A stretch of 64,000 bases of DNA, taken from NCBI GenBank assembly GCA_036320915.1, contig JAXBDG010000005.1, positions 1,054,001-1,118,000 on the forward strand, given 5' to 3'. Origin of the DNA: Linnemannia elongata. Lineage: Eukaryota > Mortierellomycota > Mortierellomycetes > Mortierellales > Mortierellaceae. Within the stretch, counting starts at the first letter, position 1. Every line of letters begins with the position of its first letter. The position numbers and the translations under genes are program-made. This document shows, piece after piece, positions 23,956-35,048 of the stretch. The notes under the pieces were generated by a model. It saw only the letters and a program-made list of their open reading frames with translations, was not told the DNA's origin and ran no database searches.

Positions 23956-26900
23956 ATGTCAACATCAACACAGCAACCACCAGACAGTACCATCGCACCG
24001 ACCATCAAGAGACTCGACGAAGCCGTTGTCAACAGGATCGCTGCCGGAGAGGTACTCACCATGCCATCGCCCCTACCCTCACCTTGTAATTCACACTTCA
24101 CGTGGCAACGAAATCAACTCGAGAAACTCATGACTAATGACCTTTCTGATCCCTCTTGGCGTCCGACTTCCTTACCTATCACCGGGCATAGATTATCCAC
24201 AGACCAGCCAACGCTCTAAAAGAGCTCATTGAAAACTCACTCGATGCTGGATCGACCTCTATTCAAGTCTCTATCAAAGACGGGGGGTTAAAGCTGCTCC
24301 AAATCCAGGACAATGGCCATGGTATTCGTGTAAGTGCTAGACCCCTTACGCCACCAATTTGCTCTGAATATTATTTTTTTGGAGCTATAAGTGAAAACTA
24401 AGGAAGTACAAGCTTTCTTGACACATCCTTCACCTGCAGGTTGGAGACTTGGCTATCGTCTGCGAACGATTCACTACCAGCAAGCTGCGGACGTTTGATG
24501 ATCTGTCGACCATGTCTACATATGGCTTCCGAGGCGAAGCCTTGGCAAGCGTCAGTCATATTGCGCATGTCACCATCACTACAAAGACCAAGGATTCCAA
24601 CTGCGCTTACAAGTAGGTTCCTGTCTTTCATGCTATGCATTCGGGACGACCCCTTTTGGACCATTGATAATTTTTTGCTTGTGCAAATGAAACAACTTGT
24701 CATAATTCGTTGACCCAACCATTGTTCCTATCTTTTAGAGCATCATACTCAGATGGAGCAATTATACCCTCCAAACCAGGAGGAGCAGCAGAACCCAAAC
24801 CATGCGCAGGAAACAATGGCACTCAGATTTCAGTATGATCATCACCGTCATCATCGTCATCATTGTCATCGTGCCACCTATACCGGTTGAATCGGGGAGA
24901 AACGTTTGTCACTTCCGTCTCACAGGAAACTGCGAAACTGATAACACGCTTCTTTTTATGTCTGTAGGCAGAAGATCTATTCTACAATGTGCCGACGAGG
25001 CGGAAAGCGCTGAAGAATGCGACAGAGGAATATAACAGGATCTTGGATGTTGTCAATCGATACGCGATCCATAACGAAGGAGTCAGCTTTACTTGTCGAA
25101 AAGTAAGTTTGAGAACTATTTGCTCTTAGACGAGTTGTTGTCGCGCTACGATTGACGTGTATGTTAACAGATCCGTGCATTACTATACATTGGACAACTA
25201 GGTGGGCTCGAATACTCCAGATGTGCATACGATGACATCTGCGACAGTGGTGGACAACATTCGGCATATCTATGGATCAGCGGTCGCCAATGAATTACTG
25301 TCCCTGGAGAAGAGTTACCCTGTTTATCCCCTCAAGATCAAAGGATGGATCTCGAATGCAAACTACAGCGTCAAGAAGTTTGTCATGCTACTCTTTATCA
25401 ATCGTAAGCCGACATTGCAATTACACTCACTTCAAATTACGACTCTTGAATGAATTGGCCACCTAATTAATTACGATGCTTCTTATTTCGTAATAGATCG
25501 GTCGGTGGAATCGCCCGCTATTCGCAAAGCCATTGAAGCTGTATACACGACATATCTACCCAAGAATACCCATCCCTGGGTCTACCTGTCTCTGGAGATG
25601 GACCCAAGGAACGTGGATGTGAATGTTCATCCGACAAAGCGAGAGGTTCATTTTATGAACGAGGAGGAGGTGATTGCGACCATATGCGAGGCCATTCAGG
25701 ATCGACTGGGCGATGCCAATGTATCAAGGAACTTTTTGACGCAGACTTTGCTCCCTCAAGTGAGCGCAAAGAGTCGCGCTGAGGATGGGTCCAAGAAGCC
25801 AGGTATTTTATCTTTTCTCATAGATTTGTTCCACCCGTCCCCGCTTTACGCCATCCATCATGCTAATATTGCTTTATATTTTTTTCGATTTTTTTTTCAG
25901 CTCCAAAGGTGTATGAATACAACCAAGTGCGGACAGACAGTAGAGCTCAGACACTAGACTCTTTTCTGGTGTCAGCTTCACCCTACTCGATATCAACCTT
26001 ATCGTCGCACAAACGCGTCAAAGTTGGCGTGGATCCATCTGAGGACATTGATGGCGATCAGGAGATGGACGTTGACAGCGAAGGCGAACACAGTGACCGA
26101 AACGACTTTGTTGGTGGAGGTGAGAACGTAGAAGGAGGAACTTCGGGGTCGTTACTCAAAAAGATCGGGCAATTTAAGCGAGATCCACTCATGAAGTCTG
26201 GCAGTGAAAATATTGAGACCCAGAGTCCAGGGCGATCGTCGTCAAATGGATCTGGATCACTACGAACAGGAAGCCAAATGCGCCTCTCAGGTGGTCTCAG
26301 AGCCAAGGCACCGCGTGTCGAGGTCAAGCTGACCAGTGTCATCCAGCTTCGAGATGAGGTCAAGAAGCAAGGACACCCCATATTGACACCCATCTTTGCG
26401 AACCACACCTTTGTGGGGATCTTGGACAATCAGCGAGGCTTGATTCAAAACGAACTCGCGTTGTACCTGGTCAACTATGAAGCTATCAGCGAGGAGCTTT
26501 TTTATCAGATCTGTCTAAGGGATTTCTCTAACTTTGGGTTCATTCGGTTGTCAAATCCGGTGTCCATCAAAGATATGGTCCGGATGGCGCTTGATGATGA
26601 ACAGGAGTTGATGGAGAAGGATGAGTGGCCGGAGGAATTAAAGCCCAAAGATGAGATCGCACAGGTTCGTTTTACGATTCTCTCCAGTCCTCTTGTTTTC
26701 TTGCGATCGCTTTAACATTACCGATGCTAATACACTCTTCTCTCCAACCACTGGTAATAGACGGTGGCGAATACGTTGGTGGCTCGGAAGGAGATGTTGA
26801 AGGAATACTTTTCGATCTGCATCACGGACGACGGAAAGCTTTCGGCGATTCCGATGATGATCAGAGGATATGTTCCCAACCTAGAAAAGCTCTCGGACTT

Positions 26901-27353
26901 CCTCTGGAGACTTGGATCAGAAGTAAGCAAGAACTCGATTGAAAGGCTTGATGATAATTTGGTCCGCAAAGCTTGCCATTGATCGCTAAGCAATTGTTTG
27001 CTGTCACTCTGCCCCTTTTTCTTCGTGTAAACTAGATCGATTGGACATCTGAGAAAGCCTGTTTCCAGACACTCGCCCGCGAATTGGCCATATTTTACAG
27101 CACACAGCCAGAGCGGGTCGAGGATCCTTTCGAGGACGAAAAGTCCCAGGGCGAGAGTAGCGGCGAGGCCGACCACGACAAGAAGACGCCCCAAGAAGTC
27201 CAGGACGCCCATTTCCAACACATGGTCTCGTCCTTGATCTTCCCAGCCTTCAAGAAACACTTTATCCCACCCAAGACTCTGATCGAAAAGTCCGGCATGG
27301 TTGTCCAGGTTGCCCAAGTCAAGGATCTTTACAAAGTCTTCGAACGATGCTAG
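23956..27353 (+). CDS. MLH1: DNA mismatch repair protein Mlh1
   Basis: Exons: 23956-24051, 24192-24329, 24440-24612, 24739-24832, 24968-25102, 25202-25403, 25497-25802, 25901-26664, 26761-26922 and 27036-27353 (795 aa). MutL homologue that forms MutL-alpha, -beta and -gamma heterodimers in mismatch repair and meiosis. The GHKL ATPase motifs are intact: [11 protein letters not shown] (Glu43, Asn47), [18 protein letters not shown] and NGTQIS. The transducer domain has [16 protein letters not shown]. The linker (about 440-530) is acidic and variable. The C-terminal dimerisation domain begins near KVELTSVIQL-like sequence and contains SEELFYQI and FGFIRLS. The protein ends VFERC, the invariant MLH1 terminus that helps complete the endonuclease site of its partner. 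All ten exons join in phase. Confidence 0.97.
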
Positions 27354-27416
27354 GAACATTTTAATGTAACAACAAATTATTATTTTACGCTGAATAATGT
27401 TAAAGGGAAATAATCT

Positions 27417-28906
27417 CTATAGTCTAGCCTTGATCTCGGTAGGGCCATGGATATAAGACTTGACATTCATGCCTTTCTTGTTCTTGGTAATGTGAACACG
27501 GTGGCGGTGGCCCTTCCTGACATCCACAGAATGCTCCTCGTCGCCGGGGAGGACACCGATAAGGTGAAGTCCATCGTCGTCCTGGGATACCATCTGGAAC
27601 TCGGGCATGATGGTCATAATCTCACGGGTGCCAAAATACTGCTGCAAATCCTCATGCTTTTTGAACGGCAACAGGTGAGCAATCGAGACAAACTGCGGGG
27701 GCATGAATGTCTGGATCGACTGCTTGCGGTAAGCTTCCAAAGCCTCCTCAGGCGTGAACCAATCTAAACGGGTCGTCTCCTTGCCATCAGCAAACACACG
27801 CGAGTCCGAGAACGAGTCGCGAGACCAGGGCAAAACCGTCAAATAGAACTGGGTATGGAACCGCTTGGGCTCGATGGGTGGGGTGATCCAGGAAGAGAAA
27901 TGAGTTAGACGATCGACAGAGGGTTTGAGGTTGTGGGATGTGCAGAGGTTGTAGAATTCCTTGCCGTCGTTGTGGACCTTTTCGCGCCAGATTCGGATTT
28001 CGTCGTTGGATAACTCGGTGGGGGGATCGCATACCAACACTCCAGACTCCTCGAATGCCTCACGAATTGCACAAATGGCATTGTGGAGAGGGGGTTCGTT
28101 GGGACCCTTGGGCTTGTAGTTCAACAAGGTAGCCCAACGGGGGTCATGATCAGCCTTGTCAACGTTGCCACCTATTTATCCAATCCAGCCAAAAGAGGGG
28201 AGCGAACGGGTGAGTGTTATGTTTTCTAAGCAGAAGTTGCAAGACTGACTGGTCCTCACGATTTCGCAAGAAAAGAGCGGCGGCGGACCTGGAAAGACGT
28301 GGGCGCTGGCAGAGGTTCCGACACGACTGCGTTGGAGAAAGAGGAGCTTGTAGTTAGCTTTGCCGGGTTGAACCTTTGACTTTGAGATGGGAGCGGCAAT
28401 GATAAGAGTGGACGAGTCCCTCAAAGCAGCCTTTTCTTCTGGGGTCATTTGAGCTAGTTTCGTTGGGTAGCAAAGAACAGAGAAGGAAAGGAGGGAAGGG
28501 GGGGGGGAAGAGTAGAAAGTGAGGAGAAAGTGTCAGTCAGAGAGGATTCTACCTTGTTGTCTAATTCAACCTCGGGGTTCAAAAGGAGCGGATAAACAAG
28601 AGGATGTATCCGAGTGTAAAATTGAGTGTGTGTCAGCAGGAGGGAAAACTCACCACTTGTTCCGAAGCGTGCAAGCTGTGGACGGTTGGTGATGGTGTGA
28701 GGAGAAGGGAGAGTCGAGTTGCGGCCGGTTGTTGTAGCCTGATGTGTTTTGTGGTGGTGATGCTTGAGCGGAGAGGTAAAAGAAGAGAAAGAAGAAGAGA
28801 AAGAGGAGAGTGTGGAGACTGGAGATGAGCGATGAGGGCGAGTGGCGGATGCAACAGAGGATGCAAAGTGTGCTCGGATGGTGGTTGTCAGGGCCAGTCT
28901 AAACAT
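27417..28906 (-). CDS. NUDT19: NUDT19-like Nudix hydrolase (acyl-CoA diphosphatase type)
   Basis: Exons (minus strand): 28906-28654, 28453-28289 and 28171-27417 (390 aa). The N-terminal 80 residues are Ser/Thr/Arg/His-rich (MFRLALTTTIRAHFASS) and look like a mitochondrial presequence. The NUDT19 signature follows: KLLFLQRSRVGTSASAHVFPGG, a loop, then the Nudix box tail REAFEESGV at 176-184. The WITPPIEPKRFHTQFYLTVLPW segment and the WFTPEEALEAYR segment also match the family. NUDT19 cleaves CoA and acyl-CoA at the pyrophosphate, releasing phosphopantetheine and 3',5'-ADP. There is no C-terminal SKL-type peroxisomal signal (it ends EIKARL), in contrast with the animal protein, so a mitochondrial location is inferred. 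Its stop codon lies only 63 bp from that of MLH1, which runs towards it. Confidence 0.85.
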
Positions 28907-29243
28907 CGAAAGTGTCGATATTTCGGTTCGCAAAAAGGAAAGAGGCAGGGGGGAGAGGGAGGAGTGAGAGAGAAGGAAAGAGACAATAACAGGTTGTTGG
29001 TGGGAGAGAAGGGGAGAGAAAATTCAGGACATGGCGATTTCTTGTGTCACTAATTTTTGAGTTAGCTTTTGCTGCTGTTGGTCGACAGACAGGGAACCCC
29101 GTGTTGATCGGCCTCATTTTCGGCGGAAGGAACTGGGGTGTTCAAGAACTTGGCATAAAGAGATCAACAAAAAGGAAGCTATCTACTCATACACAACCAC
29201 ACTCACACGGAGAGAGCGGACTCTGCCAAAGGGACAAGTCAAG
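28907..29243. other. Short intergenic region NUDT19 promoter to RAD51D 3' end
   Basis: About 340 bp. GA-rich on the plus strand (28920-29020), forming the CT-rich NUDT19 leader, then the RAD51D 3' flank. Nothing else was seen. Confidence 0.4.
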
Positions 29244-31073
29244 CTAGCCCTTGAGCTGGAACAGGCACCATTCACCTGTTGTCTACACAAACCAAGTCCG
29301 ACCAGACCGTGAGAAGAAAATTGCAAAATAACGGAAGAGATGAATATCACTTACTTCAACCAATCACATGCAACAACCATATCGATACATACTCAACCAT
29401 AACCAAGCAGCTTACCAGACGTTTGGACTTTATCACTTCAGCAAACCGTGTCTCTGCGTCCAGATCTATAGTCTCATCGGCAGATATCTCAGCGCTCATA
29501 TCCACGTCCTCTTCATTCCCTGACGGGTGTCGAGAATGGCCGCCTCCATTGGACCCTATAGACCCATTGCCACCGCCACCAGCCATTTCCATTCGAAAGA
29601 GAAAGACCTGCAGATCGGTCGCGTATTTCCAACTCGACCCTAAACCAGGTTTTACATTACTCGTCATCAAGATCGACGGTGCCTTCTCTTCAGAAAATGA
29701 AATTTGGACAGGCAGCGTTGTTACCTACAATCAAATGGTGACAAAATACAGGGTGTCAATTTCACAAGGACTACGCCATAGCTCTTGTCAACGCCAACAG
29801 CAAGATTTCAGTTACTTACCAGAACTACGAGATCAAAGTCAGACGCGACTTGCCGGAGCTCTCGTGAGAGATGCATCATGGTCGCATGACCAACACCGTC
29901 GCCAATCCGGAGTAGATTCGTCAATACTTCACTCAAGGAATCCACCACAAAAAGTCTAGGCCATAATCGATTATTACCGGGAGGACCAGGACGCCGTTGC
30001 GTCGAACGAAACATTTCAATGGTATTTAGCACATCGTAGACATCTTGACAGCTGTAAACTTGGATCCTAGATAGTACGTTCTTCACACAGGCCTGAATGG
30101 TACAAGTTAGTGGTAGCGTCTAAGATGCATCGATACAAACGAGGCAGAGAAGCAGAACCGCATTGAAGCTTACCTCTAGGACAAGGTCTTCTTTGCCGGA
30201 TTCTTGCGGTTCTTGCCGCCGGTCTTTCCGACTTAGTAAGAATGCCTTAGCAGTATCAGATGCACGCTGTACAGAAAACTCATGGTTCACGGTCTCGATC
30301 CAGAATGCTTGTGATGACTCGTCTTGAACAAGCATTGCGATCATAGAGTTGAGGCACATCATTGTTTTTCCAATACCGGCAACGCCACATATCTCGCTGA
30401 CCTCTCCAGAGATCCAACCTTTCCCTCCAAGAAGCTGGTCGACTCTATTGGAAACATCATACAAAAAATGAAGGGATAAATCAACATGCTTGAGTAGACG
30501 ATTACCTTTCGTTCCCTGTATGATGAACGTAGCCTACTCACTTACTGGCTCCACCCAGAGGCGAGATATGTGGGTGTACGTTTGGATAATTGCTCTTGAA
30601 GCATCTCGCTGGCTCTCAAGGGTTGAGGGATGTTGCTCAGCATCGACGGCAATAAGACTCGATCGAGTAGACTCTCAGTAACCTGCAAGCACAAACAAAA
30701 AAATGTCTGAGTGAGCTTTCCTTCGAAGTACAAATGAGTCGGACGTGGAGAAAAGTAAAACCCTGTATGCTTCTGGTCGAACAATTCCTACCATTCTTTG
30801 AATACGATCGTTTGTTTTTGTGGTAACAGCGTTCGGGTCCAACAGCAGGCTTGCGTCTGTGCGTCCAATGAGGCATCAAAATAAGAAATAAAAGTCGGCG
30901 AAAGTTGCCTTTATGAATACCGAATGCAATGAAAGCAGAACAAGCACATGTGGTGTTGATGTGGAGGGCACATTGTTCAAACCTGTTTTTATTCCTTGGT
31001 TGATGATGTCGGTAAGGGTGGCCCTGTCCCTGGACGACAGATCTGTGTTGAGGTATTCCTTGAGCAATGGCAT
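29244..31073 (-). CDS. RAD51D: RAD51D-like recombinase paralogue
   Basis: Exons (minus strand): 31073-30983, 30856-30792, 30682-30546, 30444-30174, 30092-29820, 29724-29416 and 29282-29244 (394 aa). A RecA-fold protein of homologous recombination. The Walker A motif is GVAGIGKT (118-125), preceded by VDQLLGGKGWISGEVSEI, which parallels human RAD51D LDKLLDAGLYTGEVTEI. Walker B is RLFVVDSLSEVL (about 234-245), followed by HLSRELRQVASDFDLVVLVT and KPGLGSSWKYATD. The C-terminus is TTGEWCLFQLKG. An insertion of about 60 residues after Walker A and a Gly/Ser-rich, acidic insert near the end make it longer than human RAD51D (328 aa). Within the RAD51 paralogues it fits RAD51D best, although XRCC2 cannot be fully ruled out without an alignment. 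All phases agree. Confidence 0.82.
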
Positions 31074-31488
31074 GAGTGAAGAAGTTGAATGCTGTTTTGG
31101 TGGCGATGGGAGAGAAAAGGTGATCTTGCTCTAAAGTCAATTTTGTGGCAGGGCGAATGAACCCCTTCTAATTGACCATGCACAAAGCGGGCCACGTTCC
31201 TAATTTTCGCCAAATGGACGCGTTCAGATTTGTTCCGAAATACAGCTTGCGCCACAAGCTTAAACTAAACAGACATGACAGGCATAGAAGCGGCAAAACA
31301 TGTCCTTTGTGTTAGCTTTACTAAACCGCATTGTTATCTATTTCTTGTTTTCCAATTCGATCCATCTGCTACCGTTGCTAGGTTGGGAGTGTCTCCGCGC
31401 GGAGGTGACGTCAATAGCGTACTGGCCTGTGTGATAAAGGCGGTAGTCAGTGTATTCTCTCCTTCATCGCTGGGATAGGATAACAGGT
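31074..31488. other. Region upstream of RAD51D
   Basis: About 415 bp between the RAD51D ATG and the end of a doubtful low-complexity frame. No promoter motif or coding signal stands out. Confidence 0.35.
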
Positions 31489-32307
31489 CTATTTATGCTG
31501 ATGATGACGACAATGGTGGGGATAGCCAAGATAAGTATGCTGCTGCTGTTGGTGTTTTTGGGGAAGATGGCGACTAGGGAGATACTGATGCAGTGGGTGG
31601 GGGTGACGAGCGGGATGGTCCTGATGCTGTAGCTGTTGTTGGTACCACAGGCCCACGTCCATTGCTACCATTGCACCAGGAGCAATAGATGCTGTTGCTG
31701 TTGAATTTGCTCCTAGTGACGAGGAAAAGATGGAGGTAGAGGTGGAGGAGGAGTTACTGGTAGTGGATAGGAAGGAGGAGGCGGCAGAGGGTGCGGTAGG
31801 TCCTGTTGCAACCACTGCTGAGCCTGGCGCTGCTGTCACTTCTGTGCTTGCTGTTGTGATTGCTGTTGCTGGCGATACTACTGGAGAAATCTTGACTCCT
31901 TTTCAAAGAAGGAACCTACCATATCCCGTCACCCGATAGCACAAGCGTCGTTGACGAAAAGCGAAGGATAAAGGAATAAAGAAAATAAAAAAGGAGTCTT
32001 TATTGTACTCGAGGCTTGAATTATGTCGATTAGTAAACGGCAGTATGAGGGTCCGCTGTAAACTGTGTAAAGCAATTATGGTTCTTGAGAAATTTGAAGG
32101 TTTGTTCAGGTGACTCCAGCCTTGGTCGACAGTCTCGCCAACGAGGTACTCATGGTTGAGGCCGATTTTGGTCGAAGCAGGAGTTGCAGTCGACAATACC
32201 GAAGCGGTAAGAGCAAGACTGGAGGCAGGGTTGGTCGGAGAGATGTCGGCAGTTGAATTATTGTTGGTTTTGTTGTAAGTGGAGGATGATGAAGAGTTTG
32301 CGGTCAT
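31489..32307 (-). CDS. Doubtful low-complexity gene, Ser/Thr then Gln/His-rich
   Basis: Two coding-like segments on the minus strand. The first starts at an ATG at 32307 (MTANSSSSSTYNKTNNN) and runs through HEYLVGETVDQGWSHL to about 32065. The second is an open frame of about 130 codons ending at 31489. It is Ala/Ser/Thr-rich, then Gln/His-rich (WYQQQLQHQDHPARHPH, HQQQQHTYLGYPHHC). A single intron between them is likely, but its borders are unclear and I do not know the family. A neighbouring frame of the same DNA is also Gln/Pro-rich but carries several stops, so a decaying gene is possible. Treat as hypothetical. Confidence 0.35.
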
Positions 32308-33269
32308 CTGCCTAGTGCGCTCCGCGGTCAGTGGAGTGTACAAGAGTCGTTGGACATGGTGAATAAAAAGAAAGGTTTGCTGAGAGTGAGAAAGGAGAAG
32401 GTTGAAAAAAATAGAAGAGTGGAAGAGGATACGGAAGGAGGAGTAGAAAAAGCGAATTAAGAAAGAAGAAGATTGAAGAACAGGACGAACTGATCAAAAG
32501 AGTGAAGACATAGGATCAGCAAAAGGTCTCAGACAACTAATCATAAGTTGCTATCACGCACTGATCAACGTCATCTATGCTTGGTGACAATGCCCTACGA
32601 TACACGGCAAAGGGCGTCGAACTAGACCTTGGACCAGATAACGGAAACAATGTAATATGTCCAGGTCTGAGTCGAAAACGCATGAGAGTGCATCCTTCAG
32701 GTCAACGAACCAGCTGATCCTATGCCTCAGCTTTGGAGGTCAGGGGGTTCCATAATAAGGTAGCCATCTCTATATTGATATAGCGGTGTCGTTGTCGAGT
32801 GCAAGTGCGTACGAGATGACTAGAAGGAGGGAAAGATAAAAAGGAGCTATCAGAAAAAGTCACTTATCGAATTGAACGCGTCCTGACAATTTGATAAAAC
32901 TACTGTGATGAAGGGGTGCAGCGTCTGAAAACGCACTCCCTTGACCTTATTTTTTATTTACTTCACATCTGGCCAGGTGATGGTACCTTCATCCTCGACG
33001 ATCACTGAGTTGCTCGCTACAGTCCATTACCTTCAACTCATGTAAAAAAAGATCTATGACATCGATAATGGTTGCAAAAAGGCGCGCTTGCGAACAAAAA
33101 AAAAATAAAAAAAAGTTTGACCTACACAAAGAAATAACATCATGTAAATAATTGTGTGGTATTTCCACGGACTGAGGCAATGAAAAATAATGGATATCAA
33201 AGAGAAGAGTGTATGAGGGTATGAGAGAATTGAAAAATAAAAGTAAAGGAAAGAGAAGAAAAGGGATCT
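32308..33269. other. Intergenic, about 960 bp, no recognised feature
   Basis: GA-rich near 32380-32480, AT-rich near 33050-33270. A 48-codon open frame on the plus strand (from about 32574) shows no similarity that I recognise. No RNA gene seen. Confidence 0.4.
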
Positions 33270-34796
33270 TCAACTCAAGGACCAAGTCTTGTAACCCAGC
33301 CAAACGGTCTCCAACTTTTCAAACTTCAAAAGATGCCGGGTCACTCGTGCCTCAATCGATGTGTGCAAAAATTCCAGACCACTACCATCACTACTACCAT
33401 CACTTTTACTACCACCTCCTTCAGCAGTACCACAATGCTCATCGACATCTTGTGAACCCTCAGTACCAATGCTATTGGTAGTAGTCGTGGTCGTCGTAGC
33501 CGCGGACCAACTCGCTTTAGACGTTGTCACTAACCCCGCATACCATTGCGACAAAGTCTTAGAAATCGCCTTCTTCGTATCCAACCCCTTGATCCTAACT
33601 CTCAGCGTCTTCAAATTCTTGCACGCCCACTCGCCCCTCTCGACCTCGTCCATGTCCATTTCATGCAGGTGCAACGACAAGACTTCCAGCTGGGGACACC
33701 CCCGCGGAATCAGCTGCAACAGACGCCCCGACGCCTCAAAATGGTCGCTGACCGGGATGACTTCGTGGCGGCTGGCGGTAAAGATATCGTCCGAACAAAA
33801 TACCGAGACCGACGTGAGCGAATGCTGGTGCAAGAGAATCGAAGTCAACACCTCCGGGGAAGTGTGCTCGTACAGGTAGGCAATCTCGGTCAGGTTACTG
33901 GGCGCGTTGTAACAAAACTTGGGGATGATCGCGCCGGTATTGTCCTGTAGGTGAAAGACACTCAACTTTGGGCAGTATCGTGCGAGATCTCGTTTGATCT
34001 TGTTGGCAGAGAGTGCCGTCGACCGACCCTCTTGATCGTTAACATGCAAGACCTTGAGTGCAGGAAAATACGCCAGAAGAGAAGCCCCATCGACACTGCT
34101 CTCAGCCTCGGATCGGATAATGTTCTTGAGCCACGAAACGAATACCTTGACACCTGCGTGTCGGAACGACCAGTTCGGGATTCCAACAACATCTGTGCCC
34201 AGCAACCGCAGTTCTGACAACAGAGGGGACGCCAAAAGAATCGACATGAACCCACTCCCCGTCAAGCAGAGGTTAGACAGCGTCAACGACCTGAGGACAG
34301 ACGAGCTCTCAGTCACCTCGAGCGAAGCGGCCGAGAAAGGAATCAACGCTGGGACAGACACGAAATGGGCCAAGGAATTGCGCTTGTTGGCAGGGACGGT
34401 CGCCGCATAGAGATGGATATCCTGTAGACTGGCACTGTTCCTCGAGACAATCTCATACGCATACTCATGGTGCAGGACAGACGCGGTCGTTTCAACGTGG
34501 AGACTTGTAAGCTGGTCCACTCTGATATTGGCGAGGACAACAACATCGGCGAACGAGGTTGCATTCTTGACGATTCGGATAAGGTGTCCATGCTTCCCGA
34601 TAGTTGGTGGTGAAAGGGCGGCGAATCGAGGGTGGATTGCGAAATCGACCTCGTACCAGATAACGGGGATGAATGTTGTTGCCCATGCTTTGGATACTCG
34701 GACGCAAGACCATGCAGTCTTGACAGAGACAAATCGGCTGAGTTGGTGTCTGAGTTCTGGGATATCGAAGGGACTTCCTGTTACTACGGGATCCAT
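33270..34796 (-). CDS. F-box/leucine-rich-repeat-like protein
   Basis: One exon, 508 aa. The start at 34796 (MDPVVTGSPFDIPELRHQLSRFV) matches the beginning of F-box domains; the F-box spans about residues 8-50 (VSVKTAWSCVRVSKAWATTFIPVIWYEV). Irregular leucine-rich segments follow (SLRSLTLSNLCLTGSG-like, LLSELRLLGTDVVG, CPKLSVFHLQDN, CPQLEVLSLHLHEM, NLKTLRVRIKGLD). The last 100 residues contain a Thr/Ser/Gly-rich insert before KFEKLETVWLGYKTW. Such proteins normally recruit substrates to SCF ubiquitin ligases; they form a large, fast-evolving family in Mortierella-type fungi. The substrate is unknown. It is intronless, unlike nearly all its neighbours. Confidence 0.8.
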   Translation of the reverse strand: MDPVVTGSPFDIPELRHQLSRFVSVKTAWSCVRVSKAWATTFIPVIWYEVDFAIHPRFAALSPPTIGKHGHLIRIVKNATSFADVVVLANIRVDQLTSLHVETTASVLHHEYAYEIVSRNSASLQDIHLYAATVPANKRNSLAHFVSVPALIPFSAASLEVTESSSVLRSLTLSNLCLTGSGFMSILLASPLLSELRLLGTDVVGIPNWSFRHAGVKVFVSWLKNIIRSEAESSVDGASLLAYFPALKVLHVNDQEGRSTALSANKIKRDLARYCPKLSVFHLQDNTGAIIPKFCYNAPSNLTEIAYLYEHTSPEVLTSILLHQHSLTSVSVFCSDDIFTASRHEVIPVSDHFEASGRLLQLIPRGCPQLEVLSLHLHEMDMDEVERGEWACKNLKTLRVRIKGLDTKKAISKTLSQWYAGLVTTSKASWSAATTTTTTTNSIGTEGSQDVDEHCGTAEGGGSKSDGSSDGSGLEFLHTSIEARVTRHLLKFEKLETVWLGYKTWSLS

Positions 34797-35048
34797 GGCT
34801 TGCTTGAGGTGTCCGGCGGCAGAAGGGCAAAGGGGGTGATGTGATGTCAAAAAGACACTTAGCGTCAACTCAAACCAACCCCTCTGTTCACACGGAAAAA
34901 ATAACGTTCAGGGGCAGTCACATCATTTTCGTTTGGCATACCATGGGACACCACATGACGTTGACATTGGCTGCCTGTTTTTTTTTCTCAGTGTGAAGAA
35001 AACACTTTTATGATTTTATGGCCACAAGCTATGCTATGGATGTAAAGA

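Noticed and set aside
32574..32722. 48-codon plus-strand frame starting ATGCTTGGTGAC
   Set aside because: Balanced composition, but short, with no recognisable similarity and no leader or 3' features.
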